This document shows positions 1 through 8,509 of a DNA stretch of 64,000 nucleotides, piece after piece. The stretch spans positions 22,037 to 86,036 of the forward strand of contig CAYWKD010000009.1 of NCBI GenBank assembly GCA_964458705.1. Reading direction: 5' to 3'. The translations under genes and the position numbers were made by a program. The notes beneath the pieces were generated by a model. The model was not told the origin of the DNA, ran no database searches, and saw only the letters and a list, made by a program, of their open reading frames with translations. This DNA comes from JAAUTG01 sp964458705. GTDB lineage: Bacteria; Bacteroidota; Bacteroidia; Chitinophagales; Saprospiraceae. Every line of letters starts with the position of its first letter. Position 1 is the first letter of the stretch.

Positions 1-1594
1 CAAAGCGATGAGCTTCGTTTCTGGCGTGTTGAATTACTTTTAGTGTTTCTGATTTCTTGTCGATATAGAGCGGTATTGGATCATCGGGAAAAAAGATTTC
101 TTCCAATCGTTTAGCAATACCAATAACGGTGATCTTATCCTCTATATCCAATGTGCGCAGGATTTTCATGGCTGCATTTAATTGTCCTTTCCCTCCATCA
201 ATGACGATCAATTGAGGTAAATCTCTACCTTCACTTAGCTGTCGTTTGTAGCGACGATATATCACCTCTTCCATTGAGGCGAAATCATTCGGACCCTCCA
301 CGGTTTTTATGTTGTAGTGCCGATAATCTTTATTGCTAGGTTTACCATTTTTAAAGACAACACAGCTCGAAACAGGATTTGTGCCTTGTAAATTAGAATT
401 ATCAAAGCATTCCAAGTGGATAGGTGGCACATTCATCTGCAAATCTTTTTGCATGGTCTTCACAATGCGCTCTGCCGAAGTTTGCTTTTTGATTTTGTTG
501 AGTTCTTGCTGCTTTTTTTGATTCAAAAAGTAGCGCACATTTTTTGCTGAAAGCTCTACTAAAGTGCGCTTATCTCCACGCTGAGGTACTGTTACCGCAA
601 TTTCTTTTTCAGGAGGAGCAATCTCAAAAGGCACAACAATTTCAGGGGCAATACTATTGAATCGCTCGCGAATGCGTGGGATGACATATTCCAGTAAGTC
701 TTTTTCGTTATCATCTAAATTTTGAATAACCTGCTGTGTGTAGGCATTGATAATTGAACCTTCTACCACTTTCAAATAGTTGACATAGGCACATTTCTCA
801 TCTTTGGCGATGTTGAACACATCTACATCTTCGATTGACATTGCGACTACCTGCGATTTGCTTTGATACCCCTCAAAAGCTGTGAGTTTTTCTTTGAGTT
901 CTTGAGCTTGCTCAAATTGCATATGCTTCGCATAGTGCTGCATTTTTTGCTTGAAATGCCGCTTTACACTCCCCATGCGACCTTTTAATATATTTTTGAT
1001 CTGCTCAATTTTTTCGTTGTATGCTTCTTCGCTTTCTAAGTCTTCGCATGGACCTTCGCAATTTTTGATGTGAAATTCTAAACAAAGTTTGAATTTCCCT
1101 TTTTCAATATTTTCTTCTGAAAGTAAATACTTACAAGTACGAAGAGGAAATAACGATTTAATTAAATCTAGAATGATCTTTAGCCGTGCCTTTGAAGTAT
1201 AAGGACCGAAGTAATGTGATCCGTCCTTAATGACTCGGCGGGTGATGAATACTCTTGGGAATCGTTCGTTCTTAATGCAGATGTAATTATAGGACTTATC
1301 ATCTCGCAACATGACATTGTAGCGCGGTTGATATTGCTTGATGAGCGTATTTTCTAGTAATAGTGCATCTTGCTCTGTCTCGACGATCGTATATTCAATG
1401 CGGTCTGCATTTTTAACTAATGTTCTTACTTTATTGCGTTTATCTTTTTGCGCTCCAAAGTAAGAAGCAAGACGGTTCTTAAGATTCTTTGCTTTTCCAA
1501 CGTAAAGAATGACATTTTCCTTATCAAGGAAGCGATAGACTCCTGGCTGCTTTGGTAGTGTTGGTGCTAGTTGTTTGTAATCTTCTGTTGTCAT
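1..1594 (-). CDS. uvrC: UvrABC excinuclease subunit C (partial, 3' end outside the window)
   Basis: UvrC makes both incisions around bulky DNA lesions in nucleotide excision repair. The reading frame is open from the ATG at 1592-1594 down to the window edge, giving about 531 residues of a family that usually has around 600. Visible in order: an N-terminal GIY-YIG nuclease domain (PGVYRF, then YVGKAKNLKNRL), a cysteine group (RTCKYL, KLCLEF, NCEGPC) matching the known Fe-S ligand region, a UVR helix pair (FEQAQELKEKL), and the start of the C-terminal RNase H-like nuclease (LECFDNSNLQGT, VIDGGKGQLNAA). The helix-hairpin-helix tail would lie beyond base 1. It is apparently monocistronic. The family assignment is secure. 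Confidence 0.97.
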   Translation of the reverse strand, partial: MTTEDYKQLAPTLPKQPGVYRFLDKENVILYVGKAKNLKNRLASYFGAQKDKRNKVRTLVKNADRIEYTIVETEQDALLLENTLIKQYQPRYNVMLRDDKSYNYICIKNERFPRVFITRRVIKDGSHYFGPYTSKARLKIILDLIKSLFPLRTCKYLLSEENIEKGKFKLCLEFHIKNCEGPCEDLESEEAYNEKIEQIKNILKGRMGSVKRHFKQKMQHYAKHMQFEQAQELKEKLTAFEGYQSKSQVVAMSIEDVDVFNIAKDEKCAYVNYLKVVEGSIINAYTQQVIQNLDDNEKDLLEYVIPRIRERFNSIAPEIVVPFEIAPPEKEIAVTVPQRGDKRTLVELSAKNVRYFLNQKKQQELNKIKKQTSAERIVKTMQKDLQMNVPPIHLECFDNSNLQGTNPVSSCVVFKNGKPSNKDYRHYNIKTVEGPNDFASMEEVIYRRYKRQLSEGRDLPQLIVIDGGKGQLNAAMKILRTLDIEDKITVIGIAKRLEEIFFPDDPIPLYIDKKSETLKVIQHARNEAHRF

Positions 1595-1667
1595 GCTCAA
1601 TAGTTCCTACACTTTAACAATGATCCATGTTAAGAGGTTGTTTGACTTTGAGCTAAAGATGATTTCT

Positions 1668-4034
1668 TTAATTCACCTTTTGCAATTGTCCATTTCGATC
1701 ATAAACTAGAAAAGCCGTTGAAAAACCAGCTCGTTTTGCTTTTGTGAGTGCATTACGCGCTTCTTGTTCTGTTCTATATCCGCTTAAGAGCATTACGGTA
1801 AGTTGTCCTTTTCGATGCTGCTCAACAAAGCCTAGACCTTCCACTTTGCGTTCATCAAAATATTTGCTAGGATCGCGATAGGCAGCTAATTGCACTTTGT
1901 AACCATCACTCATCTCAACATCATTGCCTCCTTTATCAATGCCTGTTACCATACTTGAACTTCCAATGACTTTATCTGCTACATTCTGCATTTCTTCCTC
2001 TACTACAAATGCTCCTTTGTAACCACTGCTCCCTAGTTTTTCTGCTAAGATACCAGCTTCTGATTTGGACAAAAATACGCCTACTCTAATTTTGAATAGC
2101 CCTTTATCTTTCACATAATATACGTTACCGTGTACGTTTAGAACGGCATATTTATCTAAGTCCAACTTATCAGTAGCACTAACTTGCACAGCATAACCCA
2201 AGTCTGGTAGATCGTCAATTGATGGAGAAACTGGATCAACAGCAGGAGTTGTTGGCGTGGTGCTACTAGTTCTACGCATTTCTACAATACCCAGCACATT
2301 TCGTCCACCATCTCTTACTGAGACATTTCGGCTTCTATCGGCATATCCTATTTTAGAGTATCTAACTGTATAATAGGCATTGACTTGTAATGGTAATTTA
2401 TAGTTACCTTTTTGGTCAGTATAAGTTTCATAAGTTGATCTATTCTGCTGGTTAGTAGCTTGCACTAACATCTGATCTATCGGGATTCGTGTATCTACAT
2501 CCACGACTAAACCCTCGTACCGATCTGCTTCGTTCTCTAGTACAACTTCGTAGTTTTTGTTATCTCTGATACTAATACCCGACAATTGTAGCGCTGCTGT
2601 TGTGTAGCCTGGCTTGCGAATAAGTAGGCGACAATTCAGTTCTTCATCTGCCCTGAAATTGAAAATACCGTTAGCGTCTGTTTCGTAAATTCCTTTTTGG
2701 CAATCTGAAAAATCAATCATTGCACCGTTAATAGGCATATTATCTGTTGCGTTTAGCACCCTAACAATCACTTCATTCGTTTCTCTACTTACTTTATAAA
2801 TATCTTCATTACCTCGCCCCTCTTTTCGGTTCGATACGAAGTAGCCTAAGTTGCGAACACCGTCGAAAATAAACCCAAGGTCATCATAAGAAGAGTTGAT
2901 ACCAACCCCCATGTTTCTTGCTACTGACCATTCCTGATTATTGCGCTCCGATTGGAATATATCATAGCCTCCATATCCCTCGTGCCAAGTAGAAGCAAAA
3001 TAGAGTGTCCTCCCGTCAAAATAAGGTGAAATTTCATCACCTAACGAGTTAATGGTATTGGGGAGCAACTCTGGTGGCGACCAGTCATTAGCTGTTTTGT
3101 AAGAAACATAAATATCAAAACCTCCTACTCCTCCTGGTCGATTGGATGCAAAATACAGTGTATTGCCATCAGCAGCCAAATGTCCAAAACCAGTCGAGAA
3201 ATCCGATCCATTCCAAGGAAACTCGCGTTCCTCTGACCAATTTCCATCATAGCCAACATCAGCAATGTATAAGTCTAATTTCATGCCACTTGAAGAGATC
3301 ATTCGAGTGCCATCTACAAAATTATTTCTTGTAATGACCACGGTTCTTCCATCAGAAGCATACGAAATAGGCCCTTCACCATCTCGGATATTGGCTTGTG
3401 GGCGTAATAATCGTTCTGTTTTTAAACTTCCCTGTTCATCATTGGCGACAAATACTTGATTTTTAGCTTTACCCGTCCAAGAAGAAGTGGAAGCGTTAGC
3501 ATCTAGGCGAGCAGAGGAATAAGCAATTTGATTATTCTTGAAAAAAGTAGGCCCGAAATCAGAAGCAGAGGTATTGATACCATCTAAAGGTAGAATATCG
3601 TATCGAGCAACTCGACGACTATTTCTACTGGCATAAATAGCTCTTTCATAGTAATGATTGCCATACTCAGGGCTAACTTGCCCAAAGCGTCTAAACTCTC
3701 GTGCAGCTAGGTCGTACTTTTCTGCCGACATCAAGACTTTACCGTAATATAAATAATGAATAGGATCAACCGTTTGAGGTGCAGAAAAAGCACGTTCGTA
3801 CCATTCTTCAGCTTCTTCAATCTCATTGAGGTGCCGATAACAATCCGCTAGTTTTGCCATAGCTTCTCCATCAGCAGGATTTTGGTTGATATAACGCAGG
3901 TAGGATTGTATTGCTCTTGAAAATGCTTTTAATTCATATTCCTTATCCGCTTTTCTTTGAGCTTGTACTTGCCCTACCAAAAGGCACATTAATATCAACA
4001 GTAAAAATCCGTTTCGTTTTCCGCTTTTTATCAT
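1668..4034 (-). CDS. PorE-like TPR/PD40 envelope protein with two carboxypeptidase-regulatory-like and two SPOR domains
   Basis: Secreted protein of 788 residues; the signal peptide ends near VQAQ (residue 26). Domains in order: TPR-like helices (about 27-140), PD40/WD40-type beta-propeller blades (about 155-415, with repeated LYFAS and GGYDIF-type strands), two carboxypeptidase-regulatory-like beta-sandwiches (about 420-590), a Thr/Pro linker, then two SPOR-type modules (about 612-680 and 711-780). The first three parts match the order of PorE, a T9SS periplasmic protein, but PorE ends in an OmpA-like peptidoglycan-binding domain and this one ends in SPOR. SPOR domains bind denuded glycan strands, so a wall-anchored envelope role is inferred. 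No T9SS C-terminal domain is visible. A direct T9SS role is plausible but unproven. Confidence 0.8.
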   Translation of the reverse strand: MIKSGKRNGFLLLILMCLLVGQVQAQRKADKEYELKAFSRAIQSYLRYINQNPADGEAMAKLADCYRHLNEIEEAEEWYERAFSAPQTVDPIHYLYYGKVLMSAEKYDLAAREFRRFGQVSPEYGNHYYERAIYASRNSRRVARYDILPLDGINTSASDFGPTFFKNNQIAYSSARLDANASTSSWTGKAKNQVFVANDEQGSLKTERLLRPQANIRDGEGPISYASDGRTVVITRNNFVDGTRMISSSGMKLDLYIADVGYDGNWSEEREFPWNGSDFSTGFGHLAADGNTLYFASNRPGGVGGFDIYVSYKTANDWSPPELLPNTINSLGDEISPYFDGRTLYFASTWHEGYGGYDIFQSERNNQEWSVARNMGVGINSSYDDLGFIFDGVRNLGYFVSNRKEGRGNEDIYKVSRETNEVIVRVLNATDNMPINGAMIDFSDCQKGIYETDANGIFNFRADEELNCRLLIRKPGYTTAALQLSGISIRDNKNYEVVLENEADRYEGLVVDVDTRIPIDQMLVQATNQQNRSTYETYTDQKGNYKLPLQVNAYYTVRYSKIGYADRSRNVSVRDGGRNVLGIVEMRRTSSTTPTTPAVDPVSPSIDDLPDLGYAVQVSATDKLDLDKYAVLNVHGNVYYVKDKGLFKIRVGVFLSKSEAGILAEKLGSSGYKGAFVVEEEMQNVADKVIGSSSMVTGIDKGGNDVEMSDGYKVQLAAYRDPSKYFDERKVEGLGFVEQHRKGQLTVMLLSGYRTEQEARNALTKAKRAGFSTAFLVYDRNGQLQKVN

Positions 4035-4171
4035 GCTATGGATGTTTTATGATCTATTGAATTGTTTTTTATTTAGGAATTTGACAGAAAAAAATAGTGT
4101 AATTAACGAATATAACTATTAAAATTATATCTAAGGTCAAACATTAGTTAGGCGAGTAAATTTATTGGTTT

Positions 4172-6907
4172 TTATTTTTCTATATCAACAGTTGAGTCCG
4201 ATTGTACTTCTTCTGTTACTTCTGATATTGTTGCAGTACTGGATCGCCCACTTCGATCAATTACCGTTGCACTTGCTTGTTGTGTGCCATAGACCAGTAT
4301 ATCTTGAATATTGACATGAGCAGGACGAGTAGCAATGTAGAAGATGGTATCTGCTACATCAGAAGATTTCAGAGGCTGAAAATCATTATAAATTTTAGAC
4401 CGCTCTTTATCTCCATCGAATCTAACTAATGCAAATTCTGTTTCTTCTACATGAGCAGGCGAGACTTGACTTACACGAATGTTGTGCTTGTGCAAGTCCA
4501 AACGCATTCCTTTTGTCAAGGCATCTACGGCATGTTTTGTGGCGCAGTAAACGCCGCCATTAGGATAAACTTCCTGACCGGCAATAGAGCAAACATTAAT
4601 AATATGACCTCCTCCGTTCTTCACCATATTGGGAGCAATTGCTCTAGTCATGTAAAGTAATCCTTTGATATTGGTGTCAATCATCGTTTCCCAGTCCTCC
4701 AGCTTACCCTCATGGATAGGCTCAAAGCCCTTTGCTAATCCCGCATTATTAATGAGTAAATCAACATTTGACCACTCTTCACTTAGGCTTTCAACCATTT
4801 CCTCCACAGACAATGGATCGCGAACGTCAAATGCTTGTAACAGCACATCAGCATTATAATTTTTTTCGTATTCTTTTTTGATCTCTTCTAAGCGTTCTGT
4901 TCTTCTGCCCGTCAAAATCAAACGGTAGCCATTGGCAGCAAACAAATCCGCTGTTGCCTTTCCAATGCCTGATGTCGCTCCTGTAATGACCACCAACTTT
5001 GCCTCCTCGACTGATTCTGCTATTGATATTTCTTCTTTGCCTTCTTCTTCGTCTAGCACTTCCACTTCATTTGTTGGTATAGCTGCAATATTCTTTTGTG
5101 CTGTTTGAAGTATAGATTGATTTTTTAATACCAATTCTTCTAAACGCTTGATATCTGATTGAAGACGAGTGATCAAATTTTCGGCTACTACAGGCTCTTC
5201 TTCTTGGCTAGCTGCATAAGTAACCTCAACATCAGGCGTTTCTTCTAGCACCTTTAATGCCGTTTCTAGTGATGTATCTGCGGTATCATCCTCGACTACA
5301 TCCTCTTGATTTGGTGCTAATAAGTCTACTTCTCCTGCTTCAATTTTTTCTGACTCATCAGAAACAGTTGCTTCCGTTAAGAAAACTTGATCGTTTTGTG
5401 CTGTTTTCAATTCTGGATTGATCTCGACGGCAAGTTGGTAGGCTCTTGTAGCTTGCTCTTTCTGACCTTCTTTGTAAAAAAGTACAGCCAAATCGTAGTT
5501 GGCGAAAGGATGATCGGGCTCTAGTTCTAATGTTTTTTCAAAATAGGTCGCTGCCTTTACAGTATCTTTATACGATTCATCTTGCAAGACGGCATACTGA
5601 TAATGTGCATCTGCATTATTGGGATCGGATTGAATTGCTTGCTCAAACAATGCTGCTGCCTGTGCTTGTGAGGCATCATACTGATTCGCTAAAATATTAG
5701 CCAAACGATAATGCACTTCTGGATATGCCTCATCTATCGCAATGACTCTATCAAAATGAAATCTAGCAGTATGATAATCTTCCCTCATTTCTGCCAATTC
5801 ACCCAACAGGAAATGAGCATCTTTATTATCGCCACTAATTTGAATGAGCCTTTCTAACACTACTTTTGCCTTACTATTTTCATTCTTGTATTGAATTAAT
5901 GCTTTTGCAAAGCCGTACTGCAATGCTTCATTATCTGGATGTACTGCTATACCCTGCTCAAAATCACTCATAGCTTCCTCTACACGCCCTTGCTCCAGTG
6001 CTTGATTTGCTTTGCGGTGGTAGTCATCCGCAGCTAGCGTTTCGACGGCTGGTGCTTGTTCTTGAATATCCTCCCTTTGTTCGAGCACAACTAGAGAATC
6101 GGCACTAGGTGTATTGTCAGCAGATAATTGAAGAAAATCCATTTCTTCGTTGTCATCAACTAGATTTTCTTCTTCATTAGGCAATAGGGTAATACCTGGT
6201 ATGTCACTTATATCGACATTTAGATCGTCTGACTCGTGAGCGTATTGACCATTCGTACTCGCTAACTCATTTTGAGCAACTTTAGTCTTTGATCGACTTT
6301 CGTCCTTTGCTTGCAGCACCTCATGCCCGGCAGCGTCATCGACAAACGCAAAAAACTGCCCGTAAGCATCCGCTTCAAAATCTTCTAATAAATTATGGTC
6401 TCTGTTGCGAAGGAATCTTAAAAATTCTCCGATTTCGGATGAAATACTGCGGATAACACTCAACTGCTGATTAAGCATTACTTCTTCTTCTTCTGTCATT
6501 TCTCGCTTTCTTCTTCTTACTGCTAAGTACTCATCTTGCCAATAATTCATGTATTTGATGACATTACTGACTCGATCAAAAGAAGTTGACACTATTTCTT
6601 GCTCACCTGTCTCTGGATTCACAGCTATCCCGTCGGTTATGATAGTTTTCACCTTATTGTTGCGAATTAGATCTTGAAATACGGGTAGCAGATCGTACAT
6701 ACATTTGGAAGACTTCAGAAAGTTATCACTGATTAGCAATAGAATAGGGTAAGCACTTCCTCGCAACTTATCATGCAAATAGGGAGACTCCTCATTGCAA
6801 GCAAGATGCTCGAAGGTGTAGCCAGTCGAAAAGAGTGTTTGATCTATTTTTATAGCGATCTCTTGATTGATGGAGTGGTACGCAAGCAGTATTGTTTTAT
6901 TTGTCAT
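4172..6907 (-). CDS. TIR-like / TPR / short-chain dehydrogenase three-part fusion protein
   Basis: 911 residues with no signal peptide, so cytoplasmic. Residues 1-~125 look like a TIR fold: a beta strand TILLAYHS, then YPILLLISDNFLKSSKCMYDL at 53-73. The position usually held by the catalytic Glu of NAD-cleaving TIRs appears to be Asp72. A charged helix and acidic linker follow, then about six TPR units (293-510), then a second acidic linker with a short coiled coil (575-605). Residues 636-870 are a classical SDR: TGATSGIG 642-649, NNAG 720-723, Asn746, Ser774, Tyr787 and Lys791 are all present, so the NAD(P)-dependent oxidoreductase looks intact. The SDR resembles the YdfG type, normally a ~250-residue stand-alone protein. 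Substrate and role are unknown. The gene stands alone, with no recognised defence partner beside it. Confidence 0.85.
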   Translation of the reverse strand: MTNKTILLAYHSINQEIAIKIDQTLFSTGYTFEHLACNEESPYLHDKLRGSAYPILLLISDNFLKSSKCMYDLLPVFQDLIRNNKVKTIITDGIAVNPETGEQEIVSTSFDRVSNVIKYMNYWQDEYLAVRRRKREMTEEEEVMLNQQLSVIRSISSEIGEFLRFLRNRDHNLLEDFEADAYGQFFAFVDDAAGHEVLQAKDESRSKTKVAQNELASTNGQYAHESDDLNVDISDIPGITLLPNEEENLVDDNEEMDFLQLSADNTPSADSLVVLEQREDIQEQAPAVETLAADDYHRKANQALEQGRVEEAMSDFEQGIAVHPDNEALQYGFAKALIQYKNENSKAKVVLERLIQISGDNKDAHFLLGELAEMREDYHTARFHFDRVIAIDEAYPEVHYRLANILANQYDASQAQAAALFEQAIQSDPNNADAHYQYAVLQDESYKDTVKAATYFEKTLELEPDHPFANYDLAVLFYKEGQKEQATRAYQLAVEINPELKTAQNDQVFLTEATVSDESEKIEAGEVDLLAPNQEDVVEDDTADTSLETALKVLEETPDVEVTYAASQEEEPVVAENLITRLQSDIKRLEELVLKNQSILQTAQKNIAAIPTNEVEVLDEEEGKEEISIAESVEEAKLVVITGATSGIGKATADLFAANGYRLILTGRRTERLEEIKKEYEKNYNADVLLQAFDVRDPLSVEEMVESLSEEWSNVDLLINNAGLAKGFEPIHEGKLEDWETMIDTNIKGLLYMTRAIAPNMVKNGGGHIINVCSIAGQEVYPNGGVYCATKHAVDALTKGMRLDLHKHNIRVSQVSPAHVEETEFALVRFDGDKERSKIYNDFQPLKSSDVADTIFYIATRPAHVNIQDILVYGTQQASATVIDRSGRSSTATISEVTEEVQSDSTVDIEK

Positions 6908-7041
6908 GATCTACGTTTATTCGATTTATTGGAAGGGAGTTTTTTAATTTTATATTGTCTTATATTGTATAGCTTATTTTTACGAGCATAAATTGGGCTT
7001 GTTACATATTTGTACTATCTTAATCTTTGGAGTCTCTTTTC

Positions 7042-8352
7042 TCATAATGCGTTTTCTTGCACTAATGCTTTAATAGTTTGGTCAAAATCACGCACAAACG
7101 TTTTGTACTTGCTTGTAGCTGGTCCTGAAAATCCTGTATGTACTTTCCTCACTTTATTGTTCCGATCAATAAAAAGTAGGGTTGGATAGGCACTAATCTC
7201 GTTCAAAACAGGAAACTGCTTACTATTTTCTTCTTTGTTGTAATAACCCGCCAGTAGCAAATCATACGGCACATTTAATGCTTCTTTGAATACTTTTAAT
7301 CGCTCTTTTGCCTTACCTTTTTCTTTGTATCGTTCAAATGCTAAACCAATGACGGCTAGCTCCTCCTCAAGTTCAGGATTTGCCTCAAGATAATCTACCA
7401 AAAAAGAAGTTTCGTCCAAGCAATTAGGACACCAAGTTCCGAATAGCTGCACTAGCTTGATTTTCTGTCCATAATCTTTCAAGGACTTTACTTCTCCCAT
7501 TTCATTTTCTAGTTCAAAGCTAAAAGGTTCATCTCTAGTCAAAAAAGTTAGGCTATCAGGATTGGATAATTCAAATGAATCGTTTCGCTTAGCTTCCCAA
7601 GTAGTCTTGTAGTGCTTTCCAGAGAGAAATGTACCAATCATAGTGCTGTCAGCTAATATTTTGGCCTCATACAAGTAAGCATGAGAACCATCGAAGCAAG
7701 ATAGATAAACTTTATCAGCTTGTATAGTACCTTCTAGATAGCGGTAGTCTCCCGTTTCTGTTCGGAACGTTCCAGTGAGGTTATTGCCTTCCTGCTTGAA
7801 CTCTCCTACTGCTGGATAAGGCGTTTCAGTATCTACTTCAAAATAGACTTCCCAATTGCCGCTAATATCCATGAAAGGCGTTTTCCTTAATTCGGTAAAC
7901 CGATGATTTTCACCGTGGTAAGCGACAAAGGGAATCTTGTAGTTATCTCTATAATTCACGACCCACTGCCCCTCAATTACATCCTCTTCATAAAGTGCAG
8001 TAATATATGAATCGAAAATAGGAAATTCAATGCGAATGGTATCTTGGTTAGTTGTTGGATTTCTACCATAGGTAATGTCATCAACTACAATTCGCTCTTC
8101 CCCGTTCATTACCACCAAATGAAAAGTAGTGGGGCTGTCGTAAATGACCTCAAAGTTAAAAGGTAATTTTCCTTCGGTTACTTCTTCAAACTGAAAATCT
8201 GATTCGATCGTTTGCCGAACGGCACTACTTTTTTCTAGTTTCAGCACGCCTCGCCATTTTCCCGGTGGCACAGCTACGTATTGATTGTCAATAACTATAC
8301 ATGACTGAACTAACACAAGTAAAGCCGCTATTACAACAATCCATTTTATCAT
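7042..8352 (-). CDS. TlpA-type thioredoxin-domain lipoprotein
   Basis: 436 residues with a lipoprotein signal (LVQSC, Cys18), so membrane-anchored in the envelope. Residues 30-260 form a beta-rich DUF4369-like region of unclear role. The C-terminal part (about 270-430) is a thioredoxin fold of the AhpC/TSA-TlpA type with the redox motif CPNC (Cys308, Cys311) and the expected cis-proline segment AYPTLLFID. Such proteins reduce or exchange disulfides in periplasmic or surface proteins. It is flanked by unrelated genes on the same strand with sizeable gaps, so no operon partner identifies its client. A second protein of the same general type lies at 43365-44486. Confidence 0.88.
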   Translation of the reverse strand: MIKWIVVIAALLVLVQSCIVIDNQYVAVPPGKWRGVLKLEKSSAVRQTIESDFQFEEVTEGKLPFNFEVIYDSPTTFHLVVMNGEERIVVDDITYGRNPTTNQDTIRIEFPIFDSYITALYEEDVIEGQWVVNYRDNYKIPFVAYHGENHRFTELRKTPFMDISGNWEVYFEVDTETPYPAVGEFKQEGNNLTGTFRTETGDYRYLEGTIQADKVYLSCFDGSHAYLYEAKILADSTMIGTFLSGKHYKTTWEAKRNDSFELSNPDSLTFLTRDEPFSFELENEMGEVKSLKDYGQKIKLVQLFGTWCPNCLDETSFLVDYLEANPELEEELAVIGLAFERYKEKGKAKERLKVFKEALNVPYDLLLAGYYNKEENSKQFPVLNEISAYPTLLFIDRNNKVRKVHTGFSGPATSKYKTFVRDFDQTIKALVQENAL

Positions 8353-8462
8353 GTTTCTTCTATTTAGTACAGCAACAGAACAAATACGATGAGGGTTTAA
8401 CTACTTTGATCTTTCTCCGACAAAACTATCTTCTTTGTGTATTGCATCAATCAATAGTTGTT

Positions 8463-8507
8463 AACTAAGAAGTCAGACTTGAAAACGGTAAATCTGACTT
8501 CTTAGTT
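8463..8507 (-). terminator. 15-bp perfect hairpin just after the propeller gene
   Basis: Arms AACTAAGAAGTCAGA (8463-8477) and TCTGACTTCTTAGTT (8493-8507) are perfectly complementary around a 15-nt loop. The structure starts two bases after the stop codon of the minus-strand gene at 8510-11635. There is no T-tract on the minus strand, so it may be an mRNA 3'-end stabiliser rather than a simple intrinsic terminator. Confidence 0.6.
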
Positions 8508-8509
8508 GA

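Noticed and set aside
4172..6907. TIR protein as part of Thoeris, CBASS or another known defence operon
   Set aside because: No ThsA-, cyclase- or nuclease-type partner lies beside it, and the TIR is fused to TPR and SDR domains.
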